Positions 21,228 to 32,215 of a DNA stretch of 64,000 nt are shown piece by piece. Under the pieces are notes generated by a model, which worked only from the letters and a program-made list of their open reading frames with translations, was not told the DNA's origin and did no database searches. Each line of letters opens with the position of its first letter. Position 1 is the stretch's first letter. The position numbers were made by a program, and so were the translations under genes. Source of the DNA: Holothuria scabra (lineage: Eukaryota; Echinodermata; Holothuroidea; Aspidochirotida; Holothuriidae); the NCBI GenBank assembly GCA_037179385.1, contig CM074185.1:9109371-9173370 (forward strand), read 5' to 3'.

Positions 21228-22998
21228 GTTTTTGGTTCCTTGTGTAACAAAGGAACCTATGCAGTCACCTTGGCGTATGTATGTGTGTGTGTGTGTGTAT
21301 GTGTGTGTGTGTGTATGTGACGGATTGGAATGCGAGGTATGTGGTGCGATAACTCAATAACCGAGTGATCAATTTTTTTCAAACTTGGTATGTATGTAGA
21401 TGTTGTGGAGTAGATATGCCCTATCGTTTTTGGTGGAGGTCAAAGGTCACAGGTGATCAACAGAGGCCAAAAACCGAATTTCTGTTAGTAGCTGTAACTC
21501 AGTATCCGTTGTTCAAGCAGTGGCATCATTTTAGGATAAGTTAGATTGGTAGGAGGTGAAAATGTTGGTACATTAACCAAAATAATTGGAAAGGGTCAAA
21601 AGGTCAAAAAGTAATGTTTTATTGATATCTTGCCACTGAAACATTTTAGAGGGGTGGTGTAATGGAGATATGTGTTCGTCTAAGTGAAATGCACGTGATG
21701 ACCCCCCTTGACCTCACTTGACCTCATTTGACCTTTTGACCTTTGTGACTTTTTTGTGACTTTTTTGTGACATCAAGATTTGTTTTGATCAGACGAACCA
21801 AAAAGGCTATTTACACTACCCTCCTACAATGTTCGTTACTTGAGTTACTGACATTTAAATGACAGGCTAGTGTGTACATGTAGGTCATATGTAGGCCTAT
21901 TGCAATGCCAGGTATGCGGTGCAATTACTTAATAACCAAGTAACATAGTGGAAATAATGGAAAGTTGTGTTCGTCTAAGTAAAGTGCACGTGAAGACTCT
22001 TTGGGTCTTTGTTCAATTGGTTTAAAAGTCCAGCTGAAGTTTAATGCCTTTAGACAAATGCAATGTATAAAAGAAAAGAAGAATTATAACCCCCTCTCAG
22101 TCTAAAAGCAGTTTAGTTAACAATCAGGACAGTAATGCAATTATTATTAAAAACAACCATTTCCTCACATACAGTATTGAATAAAGTTATTCACAGTGCA
22201 AGCTAAGATTCCAATTTCAATAGTAAAATATGAAAGCAGTTTCTCTTCTTTACCTCTGCTTTTACCCTAGGGACTACAATGCTGTTTCTAACACCCTCTT
22301 TAGGTTAAAAGGTCAAGTTGAAAGTCATTTATTAGATTCTACAGAGCTATGTTTTTTTCTTGGTCTTCTAGCCAAATTGTGAAGAAGAAATTGGTGGTAA
22401 TAAATCACTATCGGGCTGCCTTTAGTAGCAGAATTGTGGGCTTTTCCTTATTTTTGCTTTTCAGGCAAACACATTGGGTAGTCTAAAGGACAACCATGAC
22501 ATAATTTCTAGTCATCCATCATAAATTTTGGTGGTCAGGAATGACCAGATGACTGTTAAATTTCTTTGGTGCAGAAGAGACTGTGTTTATTTAAAATCAG
22601 TTTTGATCTACTTTGACTGTATTTGACCTTTGTGACTTCTTTTTAAGGTCTGGATTTGAATTGTTGAGATTGACCAAAAAGGCAATTAACTAACCTCCTA
22701 TACTACCCCAAACTCAAGTAAATGACATTTTAGTGAAAGGTGATGAATGTATTTGTCGCATGGAAGTGGGCAGTGTGCAGTGTGCAGTGTGATAATTTGA
22801 AAAGTTTAGTGTTCCATTTCTCTCAAACGGCAAGTGCTTGTATGATTTTGAAATTTAATGTGCCCCTATGTTTTTGGGTGATGGCCAAAAGTCATTGGGG
22901 TTAAAGGTGCAAATTATGCCTTACCTTGGGACTACCTTAATACAATATCATCTTTAATGCAAGGAACCATAGTGCCCTTGGGCTCTTGTTAGTTTTTG
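21228..22998. mobile_element. 1.76-kb element nested in the hAT-like transposon
   Basis: A 7-bp GTTTTTG flanks 21235-22991. The left end has a hairpin (GGTTCCTTGTGTAACAAAGG...), then a TG-rich microsatellite at about 21270-21316. The right end reads GCAAGGAACCATAGTGCCC. The inside is noncoding, with repeated TGACCT/GACCTTTGTGAC motifs around 21700-21780 and 22610-22640. The superfamily is not assigned; the short TSD may be coincidental. Confidence 0.5.
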
Positions 22999-23779
22999 TA
23001 GAGATTTTACAAGAGACATACATACTCGCAAAGGAACAAGTGCAAAATGGTGCAGTATTTGTCCATCGGTACATTACATGGTCAAAATTAAACTACTACG
23101 AATAAATCTCTCAAAATAATTGAACCGCAAAGCAGAAGTATGCATTATGTGGGAAACACATGAAATCAGGACTTTGTGGACATTTTACAAATCGCCCGGA
23201 CGTCAGTGCCAACTTAGTAAAAAAGGACTTGTCGAAAAAAATCGTCCTACAGTGGCACTTCGCATGGGCAGGAGTGAGGCACGACATAGGCCTAGGCCTA
23301 CTTGTTAAGGATAGAAGGGAAGAATTATCTGAAGGCAGTACCTTACCCAGACCTGCTTACGGCATATTTTGTTTAAGACAAAGTGTAGGAATGGTCGTGT
23401 AAAAGTGGTCTCCAGTGTACGATTGCCTTATTTTCAGTAAATCAATCAGCCATCCGAAAGGCAGAGAGGGTTTTGACCTAACAAAGTTACATTTAGGTTG
23501 TCGTCGATACTTTCGTTTCATCTTCTAAGTGAAATGCTATAAACGACAGTGCAGATCACAAACGGTATCTAATTTAGTGAAAGTAGGCATTTTGATGTTA
23601 TTACTTGATTTCATACGTGCACACAAAATGTGTTTTACACACATTCATCCATCTTTTTTTTTTTTTTTTTCATTTTTACACATTTTATTTACTGTTTTGA
23701 AGGAAATACTTCAAATTTTATTTCCGTTCAAAAATTTTATTTTTTTCAATTACTTTATCAGGACGCAAAAAATCTGGGG

Positions 23780-23845
23780 GACCTGAAGAAAATCTGGTGG
23801 GCGTAGCCCCCCCCCCCCCACCCTTCCCGTGGCTACGCCACTGTG
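23780..23845. repeat. Single terminus of a GTGGCGTAGCC-type repeat
   Basis: GTAGCC followed by a C-run and then GGCTACGCCACTG. The same terminal word appears at 47553 (CAGTGGCGTAGCC) and 48322 (GGCTACGCCACT), with looser versions at 48640 and 52483. It is probably an end of a hAT-type element; no partner end is seen nearby. Confidence 0.5.
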
Positions 23846-24726
23846 GGAATGTATAAAACATTACCTGGTTTTGTATCTTTCCGGGGAAAACTGTAGAACG
23901 GAATTAAAAACATGAGTACCGTATGTCTGTGACTCTGTTGCGACTCTTGCCCGAATTCCAGTTCCACTGAATTGATACAACTGTCTATATGACTCGGCCC
24001 GAACTCCCGACTATATATGATTTTTCTACTCACGCCGTTTGAGAAAAACCCGGCTTGTCACGTTGCTAGATGTTTTTACATGAATTTGTGGGCAGACTTA
24101 CTTGCAGATTTGTTCACACTAAATTCGTATGAGTGAGCAAACAAGCTACGCTGATTTGTTTACAATTGCCCGAATTTCTGTTCCACACCACTGCAGGTTA
24201 AAAAGTTTCGCACAATTTTAAGAGGATCATTTTTGAAAAGTGCAAAATCGTCATCTCATTCATATGCTGCCCAAATACCTCTTGACCAAGTACGTTTAGC
24301 CTTCTGGTCACTATTGGTGATTGTCATTTAGTAATATGGTGCGTCACAAGATAGCTTTTGATTGATTTGTTCGGGCAAAATTTGGGGGACTGTATACATC
24401 CTCTCTACCTTGTAATCTGGCAATTAAAAATATCCCAGAACTTTTTTGCAACATAAGCTGCCCGAATGTGTCGCGAATTTTGGTATCTTTTACAGTATTC
24501 ATGAAAATTGTACCGTGACTATGATGCTTTTTTATTATTTTTTCGGCCAAGTGTTTGAAGGAATTCGGACGCGCCTAGGAGTTTTCTGTGTAAGTAGTAA
24601 CAAACCAGGTTTTCAGACTCAAACGGCTGCCCGAATTTGTCCAGATCCCTGCCCGAATTTTAGGTCTTGAGAAAATTGGGGGGGGGGGGGCAGTCTGCCC
24701 CCGCCTCGTACGCCTATGGAGACGAA

Positions 24727-25010
24727 TCAGATCAAAGGCCCACTAGCTAGTTCGATGGTCCACTACATTGAAGTTTCGCTGGGTGAAAATTCCGCTTCAA
24801 ATTACAGTGAAAGTTCGATTAGCGAACCTTGGGTCTAGCAAGCCTTCGATCCAGTAAATCGTCGATCTAGTAAATCGTCGACCTAATGAACCTTTGATCT
24901 CGTAAACCAATTCGGTTTATGATCTCGTTAACCAATTCGGTTTGTATGAACCTTTGAGTTAGAAAACTCTCTGTAAGTCTGTGTCTTTGATCTATAGTGA
25001 GTCTTACTCA
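24727..25010. repeat. Degenerate ATCTAGTAAATCG minisatellite
   Basis: Repeated words CGATCCAGTAAATCG, CGATCTAGTAAATCG and CGACCTAATGAACC (24850-24900), then CTCGTAAACCAATTCGGTTT twice (24899-24944). The related left part, 20338-20384 (TTCACTAGATTGG, TTTACTAGATCG), is on the other side of the 4.3-kb transposon. Confidence 0.6.
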
Positions 25011-27371
25011 ACATGCGGTGGAGTTATACTGTAAAAACAAGTATATATGTCTTCCCTTCGTGGTCTTCGTTTGGAGATATCTTTTAACGCTAATATCCAA
25101 AAGAAAAATCGAAAAATGAAGACCCGAAAGAAAACTGAGGTGTGTTTTTATCAGTCCGATGAGTTCCGCTTAGTAATTACATACCCATAGAGCATAATAA
25201 ATACAGTTGTTCTTGATGTACGGATGCCGCAATCGGAAATCATTCGTTTTGTACATGGTCTAATTTCGTTTTGGAGGTTGCCATGTGATGCCAGTCTCTT
25301 ACAGAAAGATCGAAAAACAGGTAGTTAGGTGGAGTTTTACGGCCCAGTTTCCAACTTTGGTTCTAGTCGAGCCGGCCACTGACTTTTTCCAGTTGTGGCT
25401 CGAAAAACAGAGAAATATACACCGAACCGTAATGTGATGTGTCAGTTCAGGCCGGAATAGTTCTTATTTACACCATGAACAGTGAATAAGTGAGTTTGGT
25501 AATTCGTTTCGGTGGCTATGCACTTGTGAACATCCTTAAATCGGCGGGATAAACGAACCAATCAGGAACCTACGAACAACAATGGTTCCAAAGTTTGACT
25601 TTAACCTACATGATTGTTTCCTGAAATCATTCTTTCTTTGATCTTCATCCATAGATAACATCTCAAGTTTGGTTTGTGTAGTTTATTGTGTATAACTGTC
25701 TTTTTGTGTAAAAAGTTTGATTTTGACATGCCTTAAAGTAGAACTAAGGCCCTTTTTCTCTATAGTGCGAATCTCCAAAAGGAACTTAGATCGTAAAATG
25801 AATACCAGTTGGTAAATTGTGGAGTTTCCGGGTTTTTTTTTTTTTCTTTTTTTTTTGATTGTAGAAGCTCAGGCTGTGCTAGGACTTGTGTTTCGTGTTC
25901 CTTAAAGCCTTGAGCATATTTTGAGGTTATAAAGACCGTATATGTTTCGTATTTGTGGTCGATCTATGTTTGATAATTAATCAGGTTTTCCCTTTTACAA
26001 TGCAAGCAAAATCATGACCGAGTTACTTTTGAATACTCTCTTTATCATAGCGTGTGCACAAAAACGGGAGAAGAGACTTTGGTCTTCGAACGTTTTCTGG
26101 GTCTTGGACCCAACCTGTCTCACGCAATGTGACGCTAAACATCTGGCGGCAATCAGTTTGGGGAGGTAGTTGCATTAAATATAGAACTCGGTTAACTACA
26201 ATCCCGTCTAATCAGGCATTTGGGCAAGAACTAACCCTGGATTAGATGATTAGCATGCCGTCAATTACCAAATGCAGCTGGAAGTCACAAGATCCTGAGC
26301 AAAAACAAAGATAAAGAAATCAGTTGTTCTGCTTGCTGAAGCAATACCCTCCTGATTGCTAATGAGAGAAAGTAGACGATATTACAGGGGACTATATGTT
26401 TGATCAATCGCGGTTTGTAAGCTACAAAGGATTTGTCCATCTCATGCTATTAGCACTGTAACTTATCACGAATATCGTGAGTCAACCCAAAAACCGTCCT
26501 AAGAAGGATTCTCTACACTATACAACATGATTATTAATGAGAATGCACACCTAGGCTATACACTTCGATATCATAAGGCGTTCGACTTTTCAAGTGCAAA
26601 ATCGTCTTGCTAATTCAGGCGGCAGTCTGCAACTGTTTTACTGTAGGCTACTTTCCGTTAATATATTTGGCAAAAAAACTGATAAAGGAGGGTGGCGTTT
26701 GAAACTGTGGGCCTATATTTAAAATCGTACTAAAACCTATCTGAACTTTACTTTTTAGGCTAGCCGTGTATCGTTAAATTCCAAACCCTTGCAGGTAGGC
26801 TCTTATGAGCAGAAAGCCTAATCGATCATGGAGGTATAGCCCGCAAACAAGTACCACATACTAGTGCTATGACTGACTTATAGGCCGATAGACCTCCGTT
26901 TACTTGTATTACCTGTGTATCTTTCCTATGTAAACCGTGCATTTCTCAGCCTACAGAACTGAGCCGTTATTATAAGAACGGTGTTACAGCGTCATCGTTC
27001 CCACATAAGAAAAATTGTAGAATCCATGTAGTCCTACGAACATATATATAATATAACAAGTAGACAAAATTTCCTGCAACAGCAACAAACGGGTTATCAC
27101 GTATATTAATAAAACTCCTGCCTTTATTCACTCCGGAACAGAGAGTTGCCACACCGGAACACAATATATATCAGTATATATGGCTAACAGATGTGTCCCG
27201 TTTGTTGGTATGAATTGTCAGAGAGTTGCCTGGAATTGTACAAGCCGATGTGAGCTGACTGTTCACAACGCTGTCACGTACTGACCACTAGATCTGTGTG
27301 TTTGGTTGAGGTCAAAGAAATGTCACATGTGTATTGGGTAGCAGGAAATGGTGTGGAGCATCAACGTTTTA
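25011..27371. other. Intergenic, no gene seen
   Basis: No coding exon recognised. 25318-25400 is a minus-strand tail of the tRNA-headed SINE (AGTTAGGTGGAGTTTTACGG, CCAGTTGTGGCTCG). 25836-25857 is a T-rich tract. Confidence 0.5.
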
Positions 27372-27909
27372 GGTTAAAAGAATAGTCCGGAACCATTTAT
27401 GTTGGATATGTTAAAGATAAACATAATCTAAGCCTTCAGGTAAAAGTTTCATTTCCCATGTTCGGGTCTCAAGATATTAGCAATTGAAGTTGAGGCAAAC
27501 AGGTATGATGTCATGGATTCACATTGTTGGCCAATGCTTTGTTTCTTTTATTTTTCCTCTTGTTTGTTTGACCTTGAATTGATTAGGGATGTTATCTTGC
27601 CCCTAAGGCACATGAGGTTCTTAAAATCCCATTGCTCAGGATGCACCGATTGCATTTTTACACGAAAGTTTTGTCGCATAAAATAGGTGGTAAATTATAA
27701 ATAAATACAAACCATTGGCCGACAATGTGAAGCCATGATATCACGCCTGCTTGCTCCAAGTTCATTTTATGTAGAAAATTTGCCACATTCAATCGCTAAT
27801 ATCTCGAGAACCGAACATAGGAAATGAATTAAACTTTCATCAGAATGCTTAGAATATTTTCCTCTTTATCAAATCAAAAATAAATTTGGCTTTGGACTAT
27901 TCGTTTAAC
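27372..27909. mobile_element. Foldback MITE with ~190-bp imperfect inverted arms
   Basis: The left arm begins GGTTAAAAGAATAGTCCGG (27372). The right arm read in reverse begins GTTAAACGAATAGTCCAAAG (27909). The match continues through AAAGTTTCATTTCCCATGTT / AAGTTTAATTCATTTCCTAT, TCTCAAGATATTAGCAATTG / TCTCGAGATATTAGCGATTG and ATGTCATGGATTCACATTGT / ATATCATGGCTTCACATTGT. The arms run about 27372-27560 and 27700-27909. Noncoding; target-site duplication unclear. Confidence 0.75.
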
Positions 27910-28467
27910 ATACAGCGAAAAATTAACCTTTGGTTCCACAACTTTTTCATTATTATTATTATTATCATTTTTTTACTATTTATTTTTCTAACAGTGTTAC
28001 TAAATTATACTGTTGAATGGGAATTTTGTTAAAGCGACAAAATCTCACACACGTTCAAGACAAGACAAGCTCATTCATACGCTGTCAAATCACGTCAGAC
28101 CATGTCAGATAATTTTTTAAAGCCCGGTACACACCGCCACGACTACCTACGACGCGACAAGACTTCACCTGTCGTAGACAATCTGCATAAATCGTAGACA
28201 TTCTGGCGCCTTCCTAAACCCACGAAAATACCATGTCACACCGCTCCGACACTAATCGATGGAGCGACGCTGCACGTGGCGCGCCATCAATCAGGTTATT
28301 CCAGGTTTGAGGTTTAGGTCCTACAATAAATTTGAAATGGTTCATATTTTGGCCTCTGGGTCGCAATTAAGAAATTATTGGCGTGTACAGGCTCTAAAGT
28401 AGGCCTTTTACACTGTCCAAAGTTTGCGTATCGTTTCCTTTAAAAGATTGAACTCGGTACATGAATT

Positions 28468-28560
28468 AGTTAGTTAGATGGGCTTTAACGGCTCAGTTTC
28501 TAACCGAATTGTCAAAGTCGGGCTGGCCACGGCCTTTTATCCAGTTGTGGCTCATTGGCT
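28468..28560 (-). repeat. tRNA-headed SINE tail fragment
   Basis: On the minus strand this reads as the SINE 3' half: GAGCCACAACTGG, AAGGCCGTGGCC and the closing GCCGTTAAAGCCCATCTAAC. It is inserted in the Harbinger-like element and 5' truncated. Confidence 0.7.
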
Positions 28561-28734
28561 TGCTTCTCTTAAGGGCTGTGATCTCCCTGGGACGTAGGCT
28601 GGAGGAGGGGGTGCGTGCGGACGCACCTCCCCGCACCAGCTGGAGTTGCGCTCAAAATGAGGCAAAAGAATTCTTCAAAAAAGATAAGGCGAAAAAAAGA
28701 AGCTCAAGAAGACTACGGTGCTACTCCCTGACCA

Positions 28735-28763
28735 GGGAGGTGTTAGGACCTCTAACACCTCCC
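28735..28763. other. Perfect 12-bp stem hairpin
   Basis: GGGAGGTGTTAG (28735-28746), loop GACCT, then CTAACACCTCCC (28752-28763). It lies inside the Harbinger-like element. No function assigned. Confidence 0.7.
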
Positions 28764-29984
28764 TGCTCTGACCGCCGTCTCCACCCAGCATGCTTATGCC
28801 TACATGCCAGAGGGTGAATACAAGTCGGCTATTGCAGATTTATCTGCCAGCCTTTGTAGGCGAACGAATGTCTTACAAAGGTATTAACACTTGTTATTTT
28901 GAAAATAAATATAGAAAGAAAAATATTCCCCTTAAAAAGGAAGTAATTTCTAATTGGCTCGGTATTCTAGGCCTACGTAAATGCTTGAACATGAACGCAC
29001 AATGACTGGTTTGAAGTTAACGGACTTGTTCCGTCTTTTTCTGTGCAAAGTATCTTCAAGTGACGCACTTTTATAAGTGCGTTCGTTTTCCGAGCACGCA
29101 GAAGTTTGCATCAACTAAAATCCTGATAATACCTGCTCTCGGTGTTGCGCAATAAAAACATGCCGTAACTGGAACTGTTTACCATGGGTGAATGCTGCGC
29201 TCTGATTGGACAAACCGCATGAGGCCTGTTTGTCGCGTCGAAGACGAGTTCACACCAACACAACGAGTACCGCCTAGACACGACTACGATTGAACATGTT
29301 TAATCTTGCCGATGGCATACGACCCGACGGAATCGTAGTCGTGGGAGTGTTCACACCGCCCATACCCCAGCCGACTCGTTGGGTGGTCGCCGTCGTGTCT
29401 TGGGTCGTCGTGGCGGTGTGAACCGGGCTTAAGTCAATGTATTATTGTGGTGCAGATTTAAAGCCGCTCATTGATTTGATTCATGAAATTGAATAAATTT
29501 TGCCAAACCTGTTAAGTCTTCTTCAAATACCAATGAAAAATGGTCAAACATAGACAATCAACATCTCCTTCACACAAAGAACTGTTTTATGAGTAAGTAT
29601 ATACTTAACGATTCGACTCGATTTTCTAAAATTTGTGACCAGACACTTTTTCAAAGTAGTCACAAAACTGTCACAAGTCAGGATACACAAAAATTAAAAA
29701 AAAAAAAAACGAACGTTTTCCGTATCTATTGGACATGTAGCTTGATTCATTATGCTGAGTATAACCTTTGCCATGTGGTAGTGTTCCTTCAACACTCTCA
29801 TTACGTTATCGATATCAACTCAATGAGCCCCTTCAAATCGTGGACAACTTTCAAAAACAAAATATGATTACCCCTTTCAGTTGGTGCAAGCAAAATAAAT
29901 AACACGCTTACATGCAAGAGCATGTAAACAATACTCCAAAGTAGAAAATGACCTTCTTGAACAGACGGGTTGCAAAAGGTTGGT

Positions 29985-30215
29985 TAGTAAGTTAAATGAG
30001 GTTCTACCACTCAATTTCTAACCGATTGGTTTAAGAAAGGCAGGCCACGATCTTTAAACTTTCCAGTTGTGACCCACTGGTTTGTTTTTCTTACTCCTTT
30101 GCATATGCTGAGAACCATGAAGTGCAATGGCAGTATGTTCCGTTTTTAGTCATTGAAGCCAAGAGATTTTTAGGGTTGAACTCTTCCCATCCCATGACTT
30201 GAGTTTGAGTGACCA
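29985..30215 (-). repeat. Old tRNA-headed SINE copy
   Basis: On the minus strand GGGTCACAACTGGAAAG is followed by GGCCTGCC and AACCAATCGGTTAGAAATTG, matching the SINE 3' half with many changes. It extends weakly toward the head near 30180. Confidence 0.55.
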
Positions 30216-30397
30216 CTTATATTACATCTAGTGAACTCATTTGCACCCTTTTCTCATCTGGAGACCTAAAACGTATTTTCTTCACTCGGATTCCCTGCCT
30301 CTCTCCAGGAATACCTTCCAGAACTAAGTCGAGGGTACCTTTCTGTCCTTGCATTAAAACAGTAAACCTAACCTGAAGTGATTGTGTCATAACTATC

Positions 30398-30784
30398 ACA
30401 GACTTTTATGTATGGGCAGTGCATGTAACGTCTACGTCCTATCCGTAGATGGTCGTCATCGGCTGGGACAAAAAGGCGCACCAAGATGGCCGCCGTGAAG
30501 CTATAAAAGGTCTGATTTGATGAAGACTCTGTAATATTTTAAACAAAAGTTAAACTTCAATGGAAAACAGTATTATATTCCTGCAATAGGTGAAGTAATT
30601 TTGACCTTACCTCTCAATATTTCAAAAATATTTCAATTTTCTTGCAAAATATTGGGATATGCTTGAGCAAGTCCAATCTTTCACACAAAACCATAGCACA
30701 CGGCCGTCTTGATGCGCTCTTTCTCACATTACGGTAGCGACAATGTACCGTGCGGTATGCTCTGTCCATGTATAGGAAGTTCGT
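30398..30784. mobile_element. Mutator-like MITE, copy 1
   Basis: Terminal inverted repeats: left ACAGACTTTTATGTATGGGC then AGTGCAT; right, in reverse, ACGAACTTCCTATACATGGA then CAGAGCAT. It is the reverse-complement relative of 61450-61840 (shared GGCGCACCAAGATGGCCGCC, ATTTCAAAAATATTTCAA and GCAAAATATTGGGATATGC). Flanks carry an imperfect direct repeat (GTGTCATAAC / GGGTCATAAC). Noncoding. Confidence 0.75.
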
Positions 30785-30924
30785 GGGTCATAACTATTCA
30801 CATGTGCAGCAAGTTTTGTTCCTGTCCACATAATTCACTCTACTGTACATAATGAGTTCAATTGTGGAGTACGGCACTTTGTGAGAAGCAAGAAATATCG
30901 ATAGAAAGAACTGCTTTCTATTAA

Positions 30925-30972
30925 TGATATTATATGAACTGTTTACTATTAATGATATTATATGAACTGTAC
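30925..30972. repeat. 24-bp tandem duplication
   Basis: TATTAATGATATTATATGAA with CTGT occurs twice in succession (about 30928 and 30949). Confidence 0.75.
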
Positions 30973-31365
30973 AAAAAGGCACCAATAAAATAAAAAACAC
31001 TCCAAAATCAGCCATTTTCAAAATAGTATATGGAATGTTTTATTTTTTCTTGCACACACTTTATCATTTCAAAAGTTTGAAGTTTGAACAGCACTGAAAT
31101 CAAAAGTTAAAGGGTTTTCTATATCAGACAATGGTGTGGGCAGGATCTTGTGTTGGTGGCCAACTGTAGGGACTGGTGCCAGTCGGAAGGGGGAGAAACT
31201 TTTGAATATTTAGTGTACACTCAACTTGAACAGTCGGTTGAAAACTGGGCCATAAAACTCATCTAACCTAAATTAACCTTACCTCAGGACTTTTGCCTAT
31301 GCCCCAACTCATCCATTTTTGGCCTGTCTGATCAGAACCCACTCCCAGTTTACCCTGTAATACTT

Positions 31366-31503
31366 TTTCTAAAGTCCTCCCGACCCTCTAGCAAAGGGCC
31401 TTTCAGCGAAACCAAAACTTTCACTGCTTCCCAAAGAAGCTATTACGTCCACTGAAGGACAATACCTGACCAACCTCACAGCCCTCAGACCATTTATACC
31501 CTG
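31366..31503 (-). repeat. 5'-truncated type A SINE (U2-headed family)
   Basis: On the minus strand: GGCTGTGAGGTTGGTCAGGT, then GTAATAGCTTCTTTGGGAAG, GGGTCGGGAGG and ACTTTAGAAAAA, collinear with the body and tail at 14700-14823. The U2 head is missing, as expected of 5'-truncated retroposition. Confidence 0.8.
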
Positions 31504-31938
31504 AAATTAAGTATAACAACTACAAAAATAGCAACATTATTGATGATCGTGAGTTCAATAATAGGAACAAAAGTTACAAAATTAGCTTATATCACCTGGC
31601 TAAGAAACTGACCATAAAGACACAATATCAATGGAACATGTGGGTCCTGATGATCTCTGACACCACTGCTATACTCCTCATACACTAAATACAGATATAA
31701 ATGACATGACAACATTTTAGTGACCATGCAGTAGTCCAGTCATCAACTTGGGAGTCACTACCCTAATTTGAAATGGGCAAAGTAATACTACCCATATTTT
31801 CAAGTACTGCACTGTTGGCAGCTGGTAATAACTCTGCAGCAAGGAGTAGATCTTAAATCTCCTAAAAGGCAGGCCTAATTTACTAAAGCCTCTGAATCTT
31901 CAATTAAAAGTTTAATATTCCTTTCATGGATTACAGCA

Positions 31939-32215
31939 TCAAGTACTATCCATTTTTTTCTTTGTTTTCTTTCCCTGCCACCTCTGTCTATTTCTTGGTT
32001 TCTCTTCTTCTCCTTCTTCAATCTGTTCAAGGTTTTTAGGCTGATGAAGACCTTTCCCTATATTGTAATAAACGATTGTAGAGTCAGTTTCTACGACAGC
32101 TAAGGTAATAGTATGTTCATGTTCATTTGTCATTTCCTGAGAAGACTCTTCCCCCACTTTTCCCATTTCTGAATTAACTGCAGGTGGACAGATGTGTTCC
32201 AAAAATTCTTCCATC
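31939..32215 (-). CDS. TSEN15: TSEN15 exon 4
   Basis: Acceptor AAATTTGTAG|G, 91 codons and stop (31939-31941). It holds the conserved TLAVVETDSTIVYY strand and a charged tail. An ATTAAA lies ~23 nt past the stop on the minus strand. Confidence 0.93.

Larger units (their letters stand above)
20385..24726. mobile_element. 4.3-kb hAT-like non-autonomous transposon
   Basis: GAGACGAA occurs at 20385-20392 and again at 24719-24726. Between them the element (20393-24718, 4326 bp) starts CATAGGCGTACG and ends CGTACGCCTATG, a perfect 12-bp terminal inverted repeat. An 8-bp duplication with short TIRs of CA-GGCGTA type fits the hAT superfamily. No transposase frame is visible. Both ends carry G/C homopolymer runs just inside the TIRs. 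The sequences outside both duplications belong to one degenerate ACTAGATCG-type repeat, so removing the element and one duplication rejoins them. It sits about 300 bp upstream of the NAT start codon. Confidence 0.88.
28118..29432. mobile_element. 1.3-kb TIR element with TAA duplication, Harbinger-like
   Basis: The element 28121-29429 starts AGCCCGGTACACACCGCCAC and ends GTGGCGGTGTGAACCGGGCT; TAA flanks both sides (28118-28120, 29430-29432). Subterminal repeats of ACACCG/CGACGAC words continue inward for more than 100 bp at both ends. A 3-bp TAA duplication with these termini fits PIF/Harbinger-type non-autonomous elements (inference). No transposase is visible. A SINE tail (28468-28560) and hairpins lie inside it. 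Confidence 0.8.
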
